Positions 1 through 10,594 of a DNA stretch of 64,000 bases are shown here, in pieces. A program made the position numbers and the translations under genes. The notes under the pieces were generated by a model. That model was given only the letters and a program-made list of their open reading frames with translations. It was not told the DNA's origin and did not search any database. The stretch is taken from positions 771,311 to 835,310 of the forward strand of contig MU270026.1 of NCBI GenBank assembly GCA_021432635.1, given 5' to 3'. Each line of letters opens with the position of its first letter. Within the stretch, counting starts at the first letter, position 1. The DNA is from Thozetella sp. PMI_491. Lineage: Eukaryota > Ascomycota > Sordariomycetes > Chaetosphaeriales > Chaetosphaeriaceae.

Positions 1-351
1 TCCAACGTCAGGACAGAATCACTGGGCTCCCAAGGCATCGCGCATCTGATGGCTGATATTGAAACCATCGAAACGATAATACCAGCCACACGCCAAGTGC
101 TCGAGGGTGGCCTGGTACCGGATAACTGGCACTTTAATCTATCCCCTATGGTGCACGACAAGAATATCGAGGCTCGCCTGACTAGCTATTTCCGATATTA
201 TAAGGAGCGGATTTCGATATCTTGGACTGGTAGAGTGAAGACGGCAATGTTCAGGGCACGACTAAGACAGCCAAGTCGGTGGCAAACAATATCCAGCAGT
301 ATGAATTGGGGCCAGACAGGATCAAGGCCTGATAGGATCAAGGCCTGTTGA
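1..351 (+). CDS. Partial hypothetical protein (3' end of a gene cut by the window edge)
   Basis: Frame 1 is open from the first base to a TGA at 349-351 (116 codons). The start lies outside the window if this is a gene. The translation includes the stretches GSQGIAHLMADIETIETIIP and VPDNWHFNLSPMVHDKN, which look like soluble protein, but I recognise no family. The last 35 residues are basic and overlap a 16-bp tandem duplication, so the true end may be a splice junction further upstream. It could be the final exon of a larger gene or chance. Confidence is low. Confidence 0.25.
   Translation, partial: SNVRTESLGSQGIAHLMADIETIETIIPATRQVLEGGLVPDNWHFNLSPMVHDKNIEARLTSYFRYYKERISISWTGRVKTAMFRARLRQPSRWQTISSSMNWGQTGSRPDRIKAC
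318..349. repeat. 16-bp tandem duplication
   Basis: Two adjacent copies of AGGATCAAGGCCTGAT lie at 318-333 and 334-349; the second differs at one base. They sit at the end of the leftmost open frame. They are probably a simple slippage duplication. Confidence 0.7.
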
Positions 352-1628
352 GTGGAGATGTGATGATGATTGTGATGACATGTGGATGGAAATCTCGTGA
401 GCTGGACAGCTATGTAAGATATTGAGCAGGGGGTACGTGGAGAGTTTTCTTTCTTTCCCGGGTGTGATAGAACATGGTCAGTCAGGGCCTGCAAAAGAGC
501 GTCCCTTTCCACATAGAAATAGCGAGGAGTTTTTTTTCCTTTTTCTTTAGGAGGATCGTCCATCTTTTCTCATTACTTATTTTAACCAGCTAGGGCGATT
601 AAAAACAATCGCGAGAGGCCACTGCTTAGTACGCTAGCCTGGGTTGAAGTTGGGGCGGGGATGGGGTAGCCACAACCCCGGCAAAGGCATCAAATACCAA
701 CGCACTACCAGTTGCCGCCCAGTGTTGGGGTTTTCTGTAATCTATAGCCCAACAATATATCGAAAATTGAAGCTTTCGCGTTTCAAGCCTCCGCTGGATA
801 TCTTTCGCGAGGTAGACTTGACTCGGTGCTTATAGTTGGCTAACGACTGGCGATCCAAATGCTGGTATCCAGTAGTTAGCGTGATGCAGGAGTTCACTGC
901 AATTCTTTACACATGCGAGCCCGTCCATGTTGAAACAGAGCTTGAAACAGAGCTTGAAAAAGCAACATTTGACCAGGCTACCCAATTCCAGGCCTTTAGA
1001 TCCTTGGATAAACGCTCTCCACGCTGAGGATTGAGAATAGCAGGATAAATGCGTGCTGATACTAAGATGAGGGTATAGTATTCGGCGGGTGGATGTTTTT
1101 TTTTTTTTTTGTTGAAATGCCGGCGTGTCCCGGCGCCCGACTCTGAAATACCTCCTAGTATCTTGCCTGAGGCTGAAGTCCAGCCTTTACCGGCTGGCGT
1201 AGGCACCCCATGTCCACGTGCGGGGCGAGCAGGCAATTGGACAGCCTTGCTCCTCTCCCAAGGCATCTTCGCATCCATCATCTACCATAATCTTTCTAGA
1301 CTAACTAGACATAAAATCAATTTCTACTTTGACCAGTCATTCCTGACCAGTCCACCTCTGCACTCTGTCGTACCATTATCCCCGGATCGCAACAATCCTT
1401 CTGCGCGCATGCCATCGACAGATGGTTGGAAGGCGTCCACGGTTTCATCTTGACGCGAACCAACAGAGGCAACACTCCGACGCTATTCAACTACCAGTCC
1501 ACAGCACCTAGTGCGTAGGTAGGTATCCTGTTTTAGCTGAATGGCAGCTGCTGATCTAGTTCACTTTCAGAATCCTTGGTCTCACCTAAGCGCGGCCATA
1601 ACGAAGTGACCGCAAACGGAGCGGGGAA
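352..1628. other. Intergenic, no gene recognised
   Basis: No open frame here shows family motifs or exon-like continuity. A poly-T run lies near 1094-1110, and a short duplicated element (TTGAAACAGAGC, twice) near 930-955. The last few hundred bases are the upstream region of the HET gene at 1629. Confidence 0.5.
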
Positions 1629-4067
1629 ATGCGACTGCTCAATGTTGAGACATTTGATACCGAGGAGTTTTTCGGCAAGCCCATCCCGCCGTACACTATA
1701 TTATCGCATACCTGGGGAGAGGACAAAGACGAGATATCCTTTAGTGATGTCAAGGCTGGCAGAATCAAGGATCCCCGAGCTCGACCGGAAAAGCTCGTGG
1801 GGTGCTGCGAGCAGACCAAGAAGGATGGACTGAGGTACACCTGGATTGATACGTGTTGCATCGACAAGGCTAGCGCTGTGGAGCTCGGTGAAGCCATCAA
1901 CTCGATGTTCAAGTGGTACGCGAAAGCTTCCTTGTGCTACGCGTATCTTTCGGATGTCCCGCCCGACGACAGAGTCCAAGACTCCGGCTCCGCGTTCATT
2001 TCAAGCCGTTGGTTCACAAGGGGATGGACACTACAAGAGCTTCTCGCCCCAGGCGAGCTACACTTTTACAGCTCGGCATGGTCATACCTCGGTACGAGAA
2101 GTGAGCTATCAACCACCGTTCAGACGATTACAGGCATCGCCCGTCCATTTCTTCTGGGGATAGCATCGCTGCATGAAGCAAGCGTGGCGCAACGTATGTC
2201 TTGGGCCGCCCGGAGGGTGACGAAAAGAAAAGAAGATATAGCGTACTGCCTGCTAGGAATCTTCGGTGTCATGATGCCGATGATCTACGGCGAGGGTGAT
2301 CAATCTTTCATTCGATTACAGGAGGAGATTATAAAGCATGCCGAGGATGACTCTATCTTAGCATGGGGCTGGAACTGTGGAAACACGCCGCGGGCGCGTT
2401 CAGAGAATGATCCAGCCACCAAGCCAGCTACCTCAATCTTAGCAACCTCACCTACGGATTTCGCAGGCTGCGCCCACATCGTGTCTCGGCCGCATTCCTA
2501 TATATCACTCGATATCTCTGGCGGACGACTTCGTCTACAAATTCCGCTAGTTAATCAATTTGGCATTACTCGTGGTCTACTAAACTGCGGCCCCGACAAC
2601 GACACAAACAAATTCGTGGGGATACCACTTGCACGAAATGCATCGAGCAGTCTTCCCAACGAGTACTTCAGGCCAGAGGCAATCTATTTAACCTCAATCC
2701 GGACGCAGGACTCTCTTCCCAATGAACAAATCCACATTCTTATGGGCCACCGGAGAAAATCACAAGTAGGGCCCAGTAGACAACACTGGTTCTACATCGA
2801 AGATCCTTCTCAAATCAACCTGGAACTCGTCGATGTTGAACCTCGGGCACGGTGGCAGAAAGCCAGGTCAATAATCACTACCGAGAATCCTTCTCCTGGA
2901 GGCCCCACTCAACGAACTTTAGCCAAATTTCGCCACAGAGACCAAGATTCCTACGACTTCATCGTATTGCTCGAGTTTGGCATGCCGGAATCCAATATGG
3001 AAGCAAAATGTCATGCCATGATTTGTTCTAGAGACACTACTCTGGCGGAGCTAGCAGTGGCGCTTGAGGATATGGAGCCCAGCGTCTTTGGGGAAACAGC
3101 CGCCGGCAACGGCCTAGTACAAATACGGGTGCATGTCACGCAAGGGCCCATCGTGGGACAGTCGATGTTTACGGTCAAGCTCACTCTGTGCCCGACCCCG
3201 CAAGTCACTATCGATCTAACCGAAGAGCTCAAATGGCTGCGTTTACAAAAGCAGGTCACGACAATTCTGCAGGAGGAGGCCCGTATGACCAAAATCGAAA
3301 AAACATTCCGCCAAGTTGAGGAGGAACGAAACACAGAGATGGAGCAAACCTTTCAGCGCCTTCGAGACGTGGAGAAAAGATTGAGAGAATTAACACAGGA
3401 AAAGGAGGAGTTGACCGATAAACTCGTAAAGTCGGCCAAGGTTGCAGATAAAATGGACAGGGACAAAGCCGAAATCCAAGCCACGAGAAATGAGTTGCGG
3501 GACGAGATGTTAGGTATAAAACAAGATATGGGATCCATTTCACACTCTCTTGTCATCATCAGGGCGGAAAGTCCAGAATATGGCCAGGAAATGCTGTTAT
3601 GGGCCGCTTCGGAAGGCCGTAGCTCCCTCGTCAACCAACTTTTGACGGAATTCCGGGTTGATATCGAGTCAAGGGACACGAACGGCTCAACACCACTATA
3701 CCTTGCCGCCTATAACGGACATTACCCGGTCGTACAACTGCTCCTCGAGCAAGGCGCTAGAATTGACTCGACGAATAAAAGGGGCATGTCACCAATGGAC
3801 GTTGCCCGCCACCGCAGATTCCTGGGAGTTGCGGCACTGTTGCAAGAGAATTGGGCAAAATGTCAAGCAGGAGGTAAAGCAGAGCAGCCACTGCGTTACA
3901 TTGCCACGGCGCCTTCATTGCCCCCCAAAATTATAGCAGAAAACTTCTCCGGTGCAGACTTTACTCCATTGACCAAGCAGCTCACGATACTTTCAGAAAA
4001 GTATGTTGTCGCACCCCTACCCAATCTAAAAGGACCGAGGAAAGCTGACATATCTGTAGTAGAGTGA
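1629..4067 (+). CDS. HET-domain protein with coiled coil and C-terminal ankyrin repeats
   Basis: A single open frame of 812 residues begins with the standard HET-family start MRLLNVETFDTEEFFG. HET-domain landmarks follow: YTILSHTWGEDKDEISF (residues about 22-38), YTWIDTCCIDK, and the SRWFTRGWTLQELLAP block. A long Glu/Lys/Arg-rich coiled coil occupies roughly residues 535-640. About three ankyrin repeats follow (residues about 655-741), including NGSTPLYLAAYNGHYPVVQL. HET domains are known to trigger heterokaryon-incompatibility cell death, and ankyrin repeats are common sensing or partner modules. Here the NACHT-type switch found in HET-E-like proteins is absent and the coiled coil takes its place. 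No intron is needed. The recognised partner is unknown. Confidence 0.92.
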   Translation: MRLLNVETFDTEEFFGKPIPPYTILSHTWGEDKDEISFSDVKAGRIKDPRARPEKLVGCCEQTKKDGLRYTWIDTCCIDKASAVELGEAINSMFKWYAKASLCYAYLSDVPPDDRVQDSGSAFISSRWFTRGWTLQELLAPGELHFYSSAWSYLGTRSELSTTVQTITGIARPFLLGIASLHEASVAQRMSWAARRVTKRKEDIAYCLLGIFGVMMPMIYGEGDQSFIRLQEEIIKHAEDDSILAWGWNCGNTPRARSENDPATKPATSILATSPTDFAGCAHIVSRPHSYISLDISGGRLRLQIPLVNQFGITRGLLNCGPDNDTNKFVGIPLARNASSSLPNEYFRPEAIYLTSIRTQDSLPNEQIHILMGHRRKSQVGPSRQHWFYIEDPSQINLELVDVEPRARWQKARSIITTENPSPGGPTQRTLAKFRHRDQDSYDFIVLLEFGMPESNMEAKCHAMICSRDTTLAELAVALEDMEPSVFGETAAGNGLVQIRVHVTQGPIVGQSMFTVKLTLCPTPQVTIDLTEELKWLRLQKQVTTILQEEARMTKIEKTFRQVEEERNTEMEQTFQRLRDVEKRLRELTQEKEELTDKLVKSAKVADKMDRDKAEIQATRNELRDEMLGIKQDMGSISHSLVIIRAESPEYGQEMLLWAASEGRSSLVNQLLTEFRVDIESRDTNGSTPLYLAAYNGHYPVVQLLLEQGARIDSTNKRGMSPMDVARHRRFLGVAALLQENWAKCQAGGKAEQPLRYIATAPSLPPKIIAENFSGADFTPLTKQLTILSEKYVVAPLPNLKGPRKADISVVE

Positions 4068-5402
4068 CGCCTATAACTCCTGAGGAGAAAAGGAATGTAT
4101 GGAGGGATCAATTCTTCGGCCGAAGGTAAAGCAAACTAAGTATAAGGAATATTTTAAGAGTCCTTAGCGTTTTATCGAACCAGAGCAGTTGGAAGGAGTC
4201 GATGGGCTTGAGAGGCTCCATTATCAGTTTATAGTCTTCTCCCCTGTCGGCCACCAGCCTGCCCCAAGCTCTGTGTCTTCAAAGCTCTTGCCAATTATAC
4301 TAAATATCTGAGTGCCTATTCAGAAGTTCTGGCTCCAGTTAGCTAAGAAACTTGAGGAATTTGGCCTCAGTGCGCCGCCAGCCTCCTCGCCCGACTGACA
4401 ATGGCTTCTCTCAGTTCGCAATCTTAGTCGTGTGATCAATTTATTAGAGCCAGATTGACAAGCTCATTCTTAGAAGACTAATGAGCTCGCGCGAGCCCTG
4501 GGGAGTGGTTCCTGGTAACTGACTACAAGTTATGTCTAGGTAGCTTTCTCACACGATCAAGAGCAGCTAAGGATACTCTCCTCAACTGATGGATTTACCT
4601 ATACGGACTTCCACCACTCATTTAATGTAATCGTATCTTAGTAATATAGAAGGGCTAGCAAATATTAAAGATTCGGGGCACTGTGGTGGAGACCTCAAGC
4701 CCCCAGCAACTCTTTCAGCAGCTAGAAGCCCACTTAATGTAGCGAGTCACCGGGAGAACTCGGAAATGTTCTGATTTGATGGCCCCATTAGCCCTATTAG
4801 CATGAATAATGAAAGAACTCAGACACACTATAAGGCCGAATCTTTCCTACTGGTGGAATAACGGTTGGTGGTATAGTTACGATGGGGATATGCTCTATCC
4901 TAGGCTTCAACAGGGGCTGTATAAGGAACAACCTGTGTTTAGGTGGAAGGAGGCGCGAATTGAGAGGAAGAAGTAAATTACGGCCTTCGTTGTCCTGTCG
5001 ATGTTGGGCATTCCGATTAGTGTGGCATCTACCTTCAAGCACCCCTCCGTAAAAAAGACGAACATTGCAGGACCAATTCTCACTTGTGAGATGCGTACAT
5101 ATCATAGAAAACTTGGTGTTTTGGCGACGCAAAACAATAAAAGGCTCTTTAGAGATCCCCTTTAACAAGTTTAGGGCACTCTACGCTGAGCAATACGAAA
5201 TGCTAAATCACTCGTTCTTTACAGAGACCACTCTTCCACTGCTAGTATGAGTTGATAGAAGATTATTCTTACCGTTTCTAGACTTTAAAAGACGACAAAT
5301 ATCTGGTTCTTGCGGCCTCTGCATCATTCAGTAAATATTTTGCAAGCCCTCAGTTGATATCTGGAAATTGGACGCTGTCTCTCACCCTTATCCAACCAAC
5401 GT
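4068..5402. other. Intergenic, AT-rich, no gene recognised
   Basis: This 1.3-kb stretch between the HET gene and the reductase is AT-rich and has many stops. A 123-codon minus-strand frame at 4797-5168 has no recognisable motif and no partner exons, so I do not call it. A decayed transposon is possible, but I saw no terminal repeats. Confidence 0.45.
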
Positions 5403-6536
5403 CTACGCAATATGAATGACAATCTTTTGCGCGGAGACGCCTTTCCGGACCATGTCGATCCCTGTTTGTACTTTTTCCAGTCCTCCGAGCACTAAAGCAT
5501 CAGGCTTTGCCTGCAGCTTGCCAGCTGCGAGAGCTGCTGGGACGAACTTGCGCCAAACCGCATCGCCAATATCAAGGCGTACAAGACCAGGGTCGAGACC
5601 ATTCACTGAAGAAGAGTTAGACGAATCTTTATTCAGCTCTTTTGATAACTTACCGAAGTTAATGGTAACGTTCTCAGGGGCGCTCTGAATTGGCATCCGC
5701 AACACTGATAGACTGCCGCCGCCCAGCCTGCTCAACAACTCTGCGCAAAGAAGTTGGGTGTCATCGAGAGATATGCAGTCCACGATGCCACCGAATTCTT
5801 CCGTCTCAAAGACCTTCACAATTTGACTGACAACATCTGGGGCCTTGTAGTCAAAGACAAAGGTTGCGCCCAAGTTCTTGACATACTCCGCGTTGGCACT
5901 GGAAGCGGTTGTAGCAACCTTGTAGCCTGCAGCCACGGCAAGCTGAATCATGGAACTACCGCAAGAGCTGCTACCTCCCCAGAGAACGACCGTCTTTCCC
6001 GTTGGCTTCGGATTGAGGGACGGGAGAGATAGGCCTTGGTTAATGAATAGCGCAGACGAAGCAGTGGATATCGAAAGCGGTAGAACCGCAGCGTTGGCAA
6101 GAGGCAGATCATCGGGCACCGCTGCGACGAGAATTTCGCGGCAGATGGTGTAAGACTGGAATCCAGCATGGGTTATCTGGTTTGTAAGGAGGGAGTCGCA
6201 GTGTCCCATAACCCTTTGCCCAATATTGAATCGCGTCACCTCAGAGCCGAGCTGGAGAATTTCGCCTGCCACATCAACACCGAAGATCCATGGATACTTA
6301 AATTTCAAGTAGGGGCTGTCTTGCATCTGACTTTCTGTTAGTAGATGGAACTTTCCTGATGGAATAGAGAGACGTACGACGGGATCCGTTGGGTTCACAG
6401 CGGCGTAGTGGACTTTGATGACTACTTCGTTGGCTTCGAGGGTGTACTCGGCTGGACCAGGTCCGACCTCCAGAGGCGTCTGCTTCTCAGCCATTGCCCA
6501 GGCAGCCTGGCCGTCGGTAGGAAATCTCTGAGCCAT
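5403..6536 (-). CDS. MDR-family zinc-type alcohol dehydrogenase-like / enoyl-reductase-like protein
   Basis: The protein belongs to the medium-chain dehydrogenase/reductase superfamily, close to the fungal CipB / trans-enoyl-reductase type. Visible landmarks are an N-terminal GroES-like part (VKVHYAAVNPTDP, YPWIFGVDVAGEILQLG), a Rossmann part (TVVLWGGSSSCGSSMIQLAV) and a C-terminal VLGGLEKVQTGIDMVRKG block. No structural-zinc Cys cluster is visible, as in quinone-reductase-like MDRs. Two introns are inferred, at 6327-6377 (51 bp) and 5606-5653 (48 bp). Both are multiples of three and stop-free, so the unspliced frame stays open; removing them restores family spacing and gives about 344 residues. 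I chose the ATG at 6536; an in-frame ATG at 6599 would add 21 residues. The gene is divergent from the transcription factor at 7212. Its substrate is unknown. Confidence 0.85.
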   Translation of the reverse strand: MAQRFPTDGQAAWAMAEKQTPLEVGPGPAEYTLEANEVVIKVHYAAVNPTDPVVRLSIPSGKFHLLTESQMQDSPYLKFKYPWIFGVDVAGEILQLGSEVTRFNIGQRVMGHCDSLLTNQITHAGFQSYTICREILVAAVPDDLPLANAAVLPLSISTASSALFINQGLSLPSLNPKPTGKTVVLWGGSSSCGSSMIQLAVAAGYKVATTASSANAEYVKNLGATFVFDYKAPDVVSQIVKVFETEEFGGIVDCISLDDTQLLCAELLSRLGGGSLSVLRMPIQSAPENVTINFGKLSKELNKDSSNSSSVNGLDPGLVRLDIGDAVWRKFVPAALAAGKLQAKPDALVLGGLEKVQTGIDMVRKGVSAQKIVIHIA

Positions 6537-7211
6537 TATGCGGTTGATGAAATGGGGAATGGTACGGTCGATGTTGGGGCAGAAAGAGATAGTGCTCAAA
6601 TGCTTGAAACGGTGACGGTACTAGGCCAAAGCTGTGGTTTCTCTATAGGTGATTAGAGGCTACTTATACCTAAGCCATTCCGACTCGTGATCCCTTTCTC
6701 AACGTGTGTTTCCTGCCTACATTCTTACTGCTGGCTTATGCTACCTCCTTCTGTGACAACGGAACTCCTTGGTTGCTTGGTGGGTTTGGGTTTGCCCAAT
6801 AGGAGCACAAAGAGCGTCGACAATGGCGAGTCTAAGCTAAGGTAAGGTACACACAACTAAGGTACCTACCCAAACAACCAAGGCAAGCGAAGGTAAGCTA
6901 GAATCTTAGCTTCGGCAGTGAGTGCACTGGCCCGCCGGTCCCCACTTCCAATCAAGGCAAGGTGCGAGGCTTGTTGAGGAAGTAGATTTGTAATCACCAA
7001 TGAAAATACGTGATAGATGTCACGGAGTTCCTGTGGTAGCGCATTAGTAATTACGGTCCTTTTGTACTGTCCCAAGGAATTTGCTCGACCGGACTGATTC
7101 TCACAAATCGCAAACCTTGCCAGGCGCTCTTGGACAGTAGTCCGTAGCCATCATAGTCAGGCGAGTGGAAGGGCTTAGTGCGATTTATTTCGTCATTAGC
7201 CGAAAGTCAGG
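6537..7211. promoter_or_regulatory. Shared divergent upstream region (reductase / transcription factor)
   Basis: This 675-bp interval separates the reductase on the minus strand from the transcription factor on the plus strand, so both promoters should lie here. I saw no coding signal and no TATA box strong enough to name. Several GGTACCTA/AGGTAAGG-like short repeats occur near 6835-6900. Confidence 0.4.
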
Positions 7212-8915
7212 ATGATGCAGCCTCGCACTACCGTTCCACTTCGGCTGCAGCCGGCATCGCAGCCGTCCTTGCAGGGGCAATCGCAATTATCAGCGGCCTT
7301 ATTCACTTGCAGTACATGTGGCAAGGGGTTTGACCAGAGTGAGTGCTAGCAGCCCTATTGACGATATTATTTACTAATCTACTGTAGAACGACGCCAAAC
7401 TCGCCATAGCTCTTATTGCAAAAAATCCAAGTCTCAACCTCCTAAATCAAGAAAGAAGGCCTGCATCCAATGCACTAAAGCAAGGTCTAAGTGCGACGTA
7501 CGTTACAGTATTACTACTAAGCATCCTCAATGTGCGCGTTGTCGGACAAGGGGTATTGATTGTCACTTTGATCGGCCACCACTCGTCACTCAAGGAGGTC
7601 CTTCGCCGCCCAGCACATTTGGAAGTGAAGCGGAAGGTAATACAAGCTCATCGCCGGTACATTCGCACCATGAGCATTCTGGCAATGACAATTCAGCTAT
7701 CGATTTCGCACTGGCATCGACCAGCACAGCTTCTGTCCCGGACCTATGGCTCGAGGGCACCAAGACAAGAGGATATGACGAGCTTATGTCCGAATTTCTC
7801 ATGTTCGAGACGGATACCCCTGCTCTATTTATCCAAAACCACAGAATAAATACCCCTGCTTCACCTCTAAACCGAATCGTAGCAAGACCACCGAGATCAT
7901 TTCTGCCAAACAACGAAAGCGACTATGGATTGCAGTTCACCAGAAGATATGTCGTTTCTGCCCTCAAGTCATATCCGAACATGCTCCTGGAACATAAAAT
8001 CCCGCCTTTTATCCACCACAGTTACTCATTCTACGAAGAAAACTCGAGCTCAGACATATCCCTTCCCGGTCCCCTTTCGGTCTGTGCAGGGATTATTCAG
8101 ATGTTCAGTTTCAAGAATAAAAGCAACACCTCCTTCATCTGGAGAACCATTCGAACAGAACAAGAGAGATTAGCAGCCGAGGTAATTAGTCTGCCATTCC
8201 ATAATACCTATCAGGCTAACGCGCGAACGGTGTTCCGGCTTGAATGACATCGAACTGCTTGCTGCACTCCAAGCTATTGCATTATACATGCTCCTGAGGA
8301 TATCTGAAGAGGATGAAGAAGCAACCAACTTCGATATCCCGTTAATCCAAACTATGATAGTAGGCTAATTATCTTATAAGTTTTGGACTACTACGCAGTG
8401 CCACTATACTGACAATAAAGCTCTAGGACCTCTGTGTACGTGCCGGTGAAATCATGGACATACGCCGCTCTAGATCAGAAGCCCAGAAGACAATGTGGCA
8501 TGATTGGTCATTTATGGAAAGTACTACCCGGTAGGTAACGGTCTGGGCCTTATCAGAGTTTCACTAAGTTCTGCGTAGCACATTCGCACTGTTCTGCCTG
8601 ATCGATCTCCTTTATGATCTGTCGGGGGGCAATTTTCAACATCAATGCGACGGGTCCATCTTTGCAAAACTAACGCTTCCATGCTCGAGAAAGCTGTGGA
8701 ACGCATCGTCTGAGGTGGAGTGGATTCGGGAAACCCACAAGGGGCTAATAGAGCCTTATTCTAGCCGCAATCTTACCTATGGAGATATTCTCGCCCTCCA
8801 GATGGGGGTAGACCGTTGTGGGAAGAGGCTTGACAATTGGCTCAGCCAAGTAGATGAGTTTGGATCTTTGGTGGTAGCTGCCTCGAGCCTCTCTGGCAGG
8901 AAACGTCGAGCCTAA
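7212..8915 (+). pseudogene. C2HC finger + Zn2Cys6 transcription factor with an apparent frameshift
   Basis: Exons inferred are 7212-7338, 7388 to about 8359, 8427-8530 and 8579-8915. Exon 1 carries FTCSTCGKGFDQ and joins KRRQTRHSSYC to form a C2HC-type finger. It is followed by a full Zn2Cys6 cluster, C-x2-C-x6-C-x12-C-x2-C-x6-C (CIQCTKARSKC, then CARCRTRGIDC). The middle region (IWRTIRTEQERLAAE, DIELLAALQAIALYMLLRIS) and the end (LCVRAGEIMDI, WHDWSFMES, LPCSRKLWNASSEVEW) match the conserved regions of fungal two-finger regulators. All splice phases agree except between 8182 and 8246, where the frame shifts by +1 and no acceptable GT-AG intron repairs it. The gene is therefore either recently broken, spliced unusually, or affected by a sequencing error. 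Intact length would be about 500 residues, normal for the family. Confidence 0.75.
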
Positions 8916-9536
8916 CTGCGCCCTGTTTACCCGAATCACACGCATCAGTCGGAGCTCCATCATCGAGCTAATGTCGAGATCAAGCAGCTTGCACCTCTCA
9001 AACGTTGGGATTGGGTGTTAAAATAGCAGCCGGACAGGAAGCTTATAATAGAAGGGGGGAGTTGGCTTATGCGGGTGCTATAGGACCAAATGGAGGAACC
9101 AGAATTTACAACCCCCAACATCGACATGGATATTTACAGGGGGACCATACCTAGAAAAACGTGTCTCAATATGGCATTTATACTAATGAGATCAATGACC
9201 AGTCCGACGGACTCAACCGCCGCGGCGTTGTGCCCGAACATTGTCAGGAATGCGGACTGCTCCGTCGTTATGGGGCTAGGTATTGACTCGTGGGTTCTTT
9301 TCTAACCCCGAGCTCGCCGGGCCAGCATAAGGTTCTCAAAACAACGGAACCGTCCCCGAAACACGTGACTGAGAACGATCTTCGGGGATGTGTGGACCAG
9401 GCCTGTCAGGTGTCAAAGGACTGAGAACAAAGCAGGTCGCCGAAGGTATTATTAATGCCTCCTTCAAAACCATCTCCTTCTTTTTATTCTCGTGTGCCAA
9501 CTCTTGAGGTTCTGCATCTCAAGTGTAGGTAACAAC
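8916..9536. other. Intergenic, upstream region of the sulfur-transporter gene
   Basis: I see no supported gene in these 620 bp. A 71-codon plus-strand frame at 9090-9305 lacks motifs and partner exons. Confidence 0.45.
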
Positions 9537-10594
9537 ATGGCCTCTCATCTTGCTTCGGGCGCTGTCTTCGGCGCAGCTCTTACTGCCGCAGGGGTCTATC
9601 AACCCTCTACTATCGTCACGCAGTTCAGATGGGACAACTGGCATATGATGGAGGCCTTTTTAACCGCAACGGCGGCTACAACGTCTGTGTTGCCTTCCTT
9701 GTTTCATCTGATGTTGATCGCAGAATCTTACTGATGGGTTTGTTCAGTCTAGCTACATCGGCCGCAGAACGAATCGGATACGTCAAGCTCAAGCCGCGAG
9801 AGTACAAATCCATCGGACTTTTCTCCTACTACGACGGCAATATCGTTGGAGGAGCGTTGCTTGGCGCTGGTATGCTGCTTTCGGGGAGCTGTCCAGGAAC
9901 TGTCCTCGCTCAGATGGGGACGGGGATCAAGAGCGGATATTTCGCCTTCATGGGCGGAATTCTGGGTGGGATAACATGGAGTGGGCTTGCAAAGCCTTAC
10001 CTCTCTTCTGCCGCCAAGGCATCATCACGGGACGCTCCTAAGCAGCTTGCTCTGAACGATGTCCTGGCAGTCAACAAGTCGACTGCGGTCGTGGCCATGG
10101 AATCCATAATGCTCGTGGCTATCGGCAGCATGGTCCTTTTTACGTCGCATGGAGCACAGGCAAAGATACCGTCGGTTGTCGGGGGTCTTTTGCTTGGCTC
10201 CGCTCAAGTGGTATCGCTAGCACTGCGCAAGTCTTGCATAGGGGTTTCGACGGTGTACGAGGACATGGGGAATGCGTTCTGGCGGTACCTCCGGGGCGAT
10301 CGCGACACAAGCGGGCCTCATTCCTCGTCCGCGACTATGTTCGCCTGCGGCCTTGTAGGAGGGGCATGGCTTCTATCCACAGCGTTTCCGCAGCTTGTCG
10401 ATACCCAGTCTTTCTCAATACCCGCTGCGCAAGCGGCTGCTGGGGGGTTCTTGATGGTCTTGGGGGCGAGGATGGCCGGAGGATGCACATCTGGCCACGG
10501 GATAAGCGGGATGTCCTTGCTGTCTATCTCGAGCATGATCACTATTGGAACAGCGATGGGGGTAGGAATGTTGCTCGGCGTTTGTCTAACGTAA
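9537..10594 (+). CDS. YeeE/YedE-family sulfur (thiosulfate-type) transporter
   Basis: The protein resembles fungal members of the YeeE/YedE family, membrane proteins that import thiosulfate or other reduced sulfur compounds. Two cysteine-bearing signature loops are present: GMLLSGSCPGTVLAQMGTG in the first half and GARMAGGCTSGHGISGMS in the second. In the bacterial family, conserved cysteines in such loops line the conduction path. The inferred protein has 338 residues with many hydrophobic helices, and starts at MASHLASGAVFGAAL. A 41-bp intron (9683-9723, GTCTGT donor) is needed to join the two halves; phases agree (2/2), but both length and donor are unusual. A further optional intron (10591-10658) would move the end to 10698. 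The predicted location is the plasma membrane. Confidence 0.85.

Noticed and set aside
4797-5168. 123-codon minus-strand open frame in an AT-rich gap
   Set aside because: No motif, no plausible flanking exons and no sign of a promoter; possibly relic sequence.
7501-7524. Possible intron inside the Zn2Cys6 cluster (GTACGT... to AAG)
   Set aside because: It would be only about 26 bp, and reading through gives a Cys3-Cys4 spacing of 12, within the normal range.
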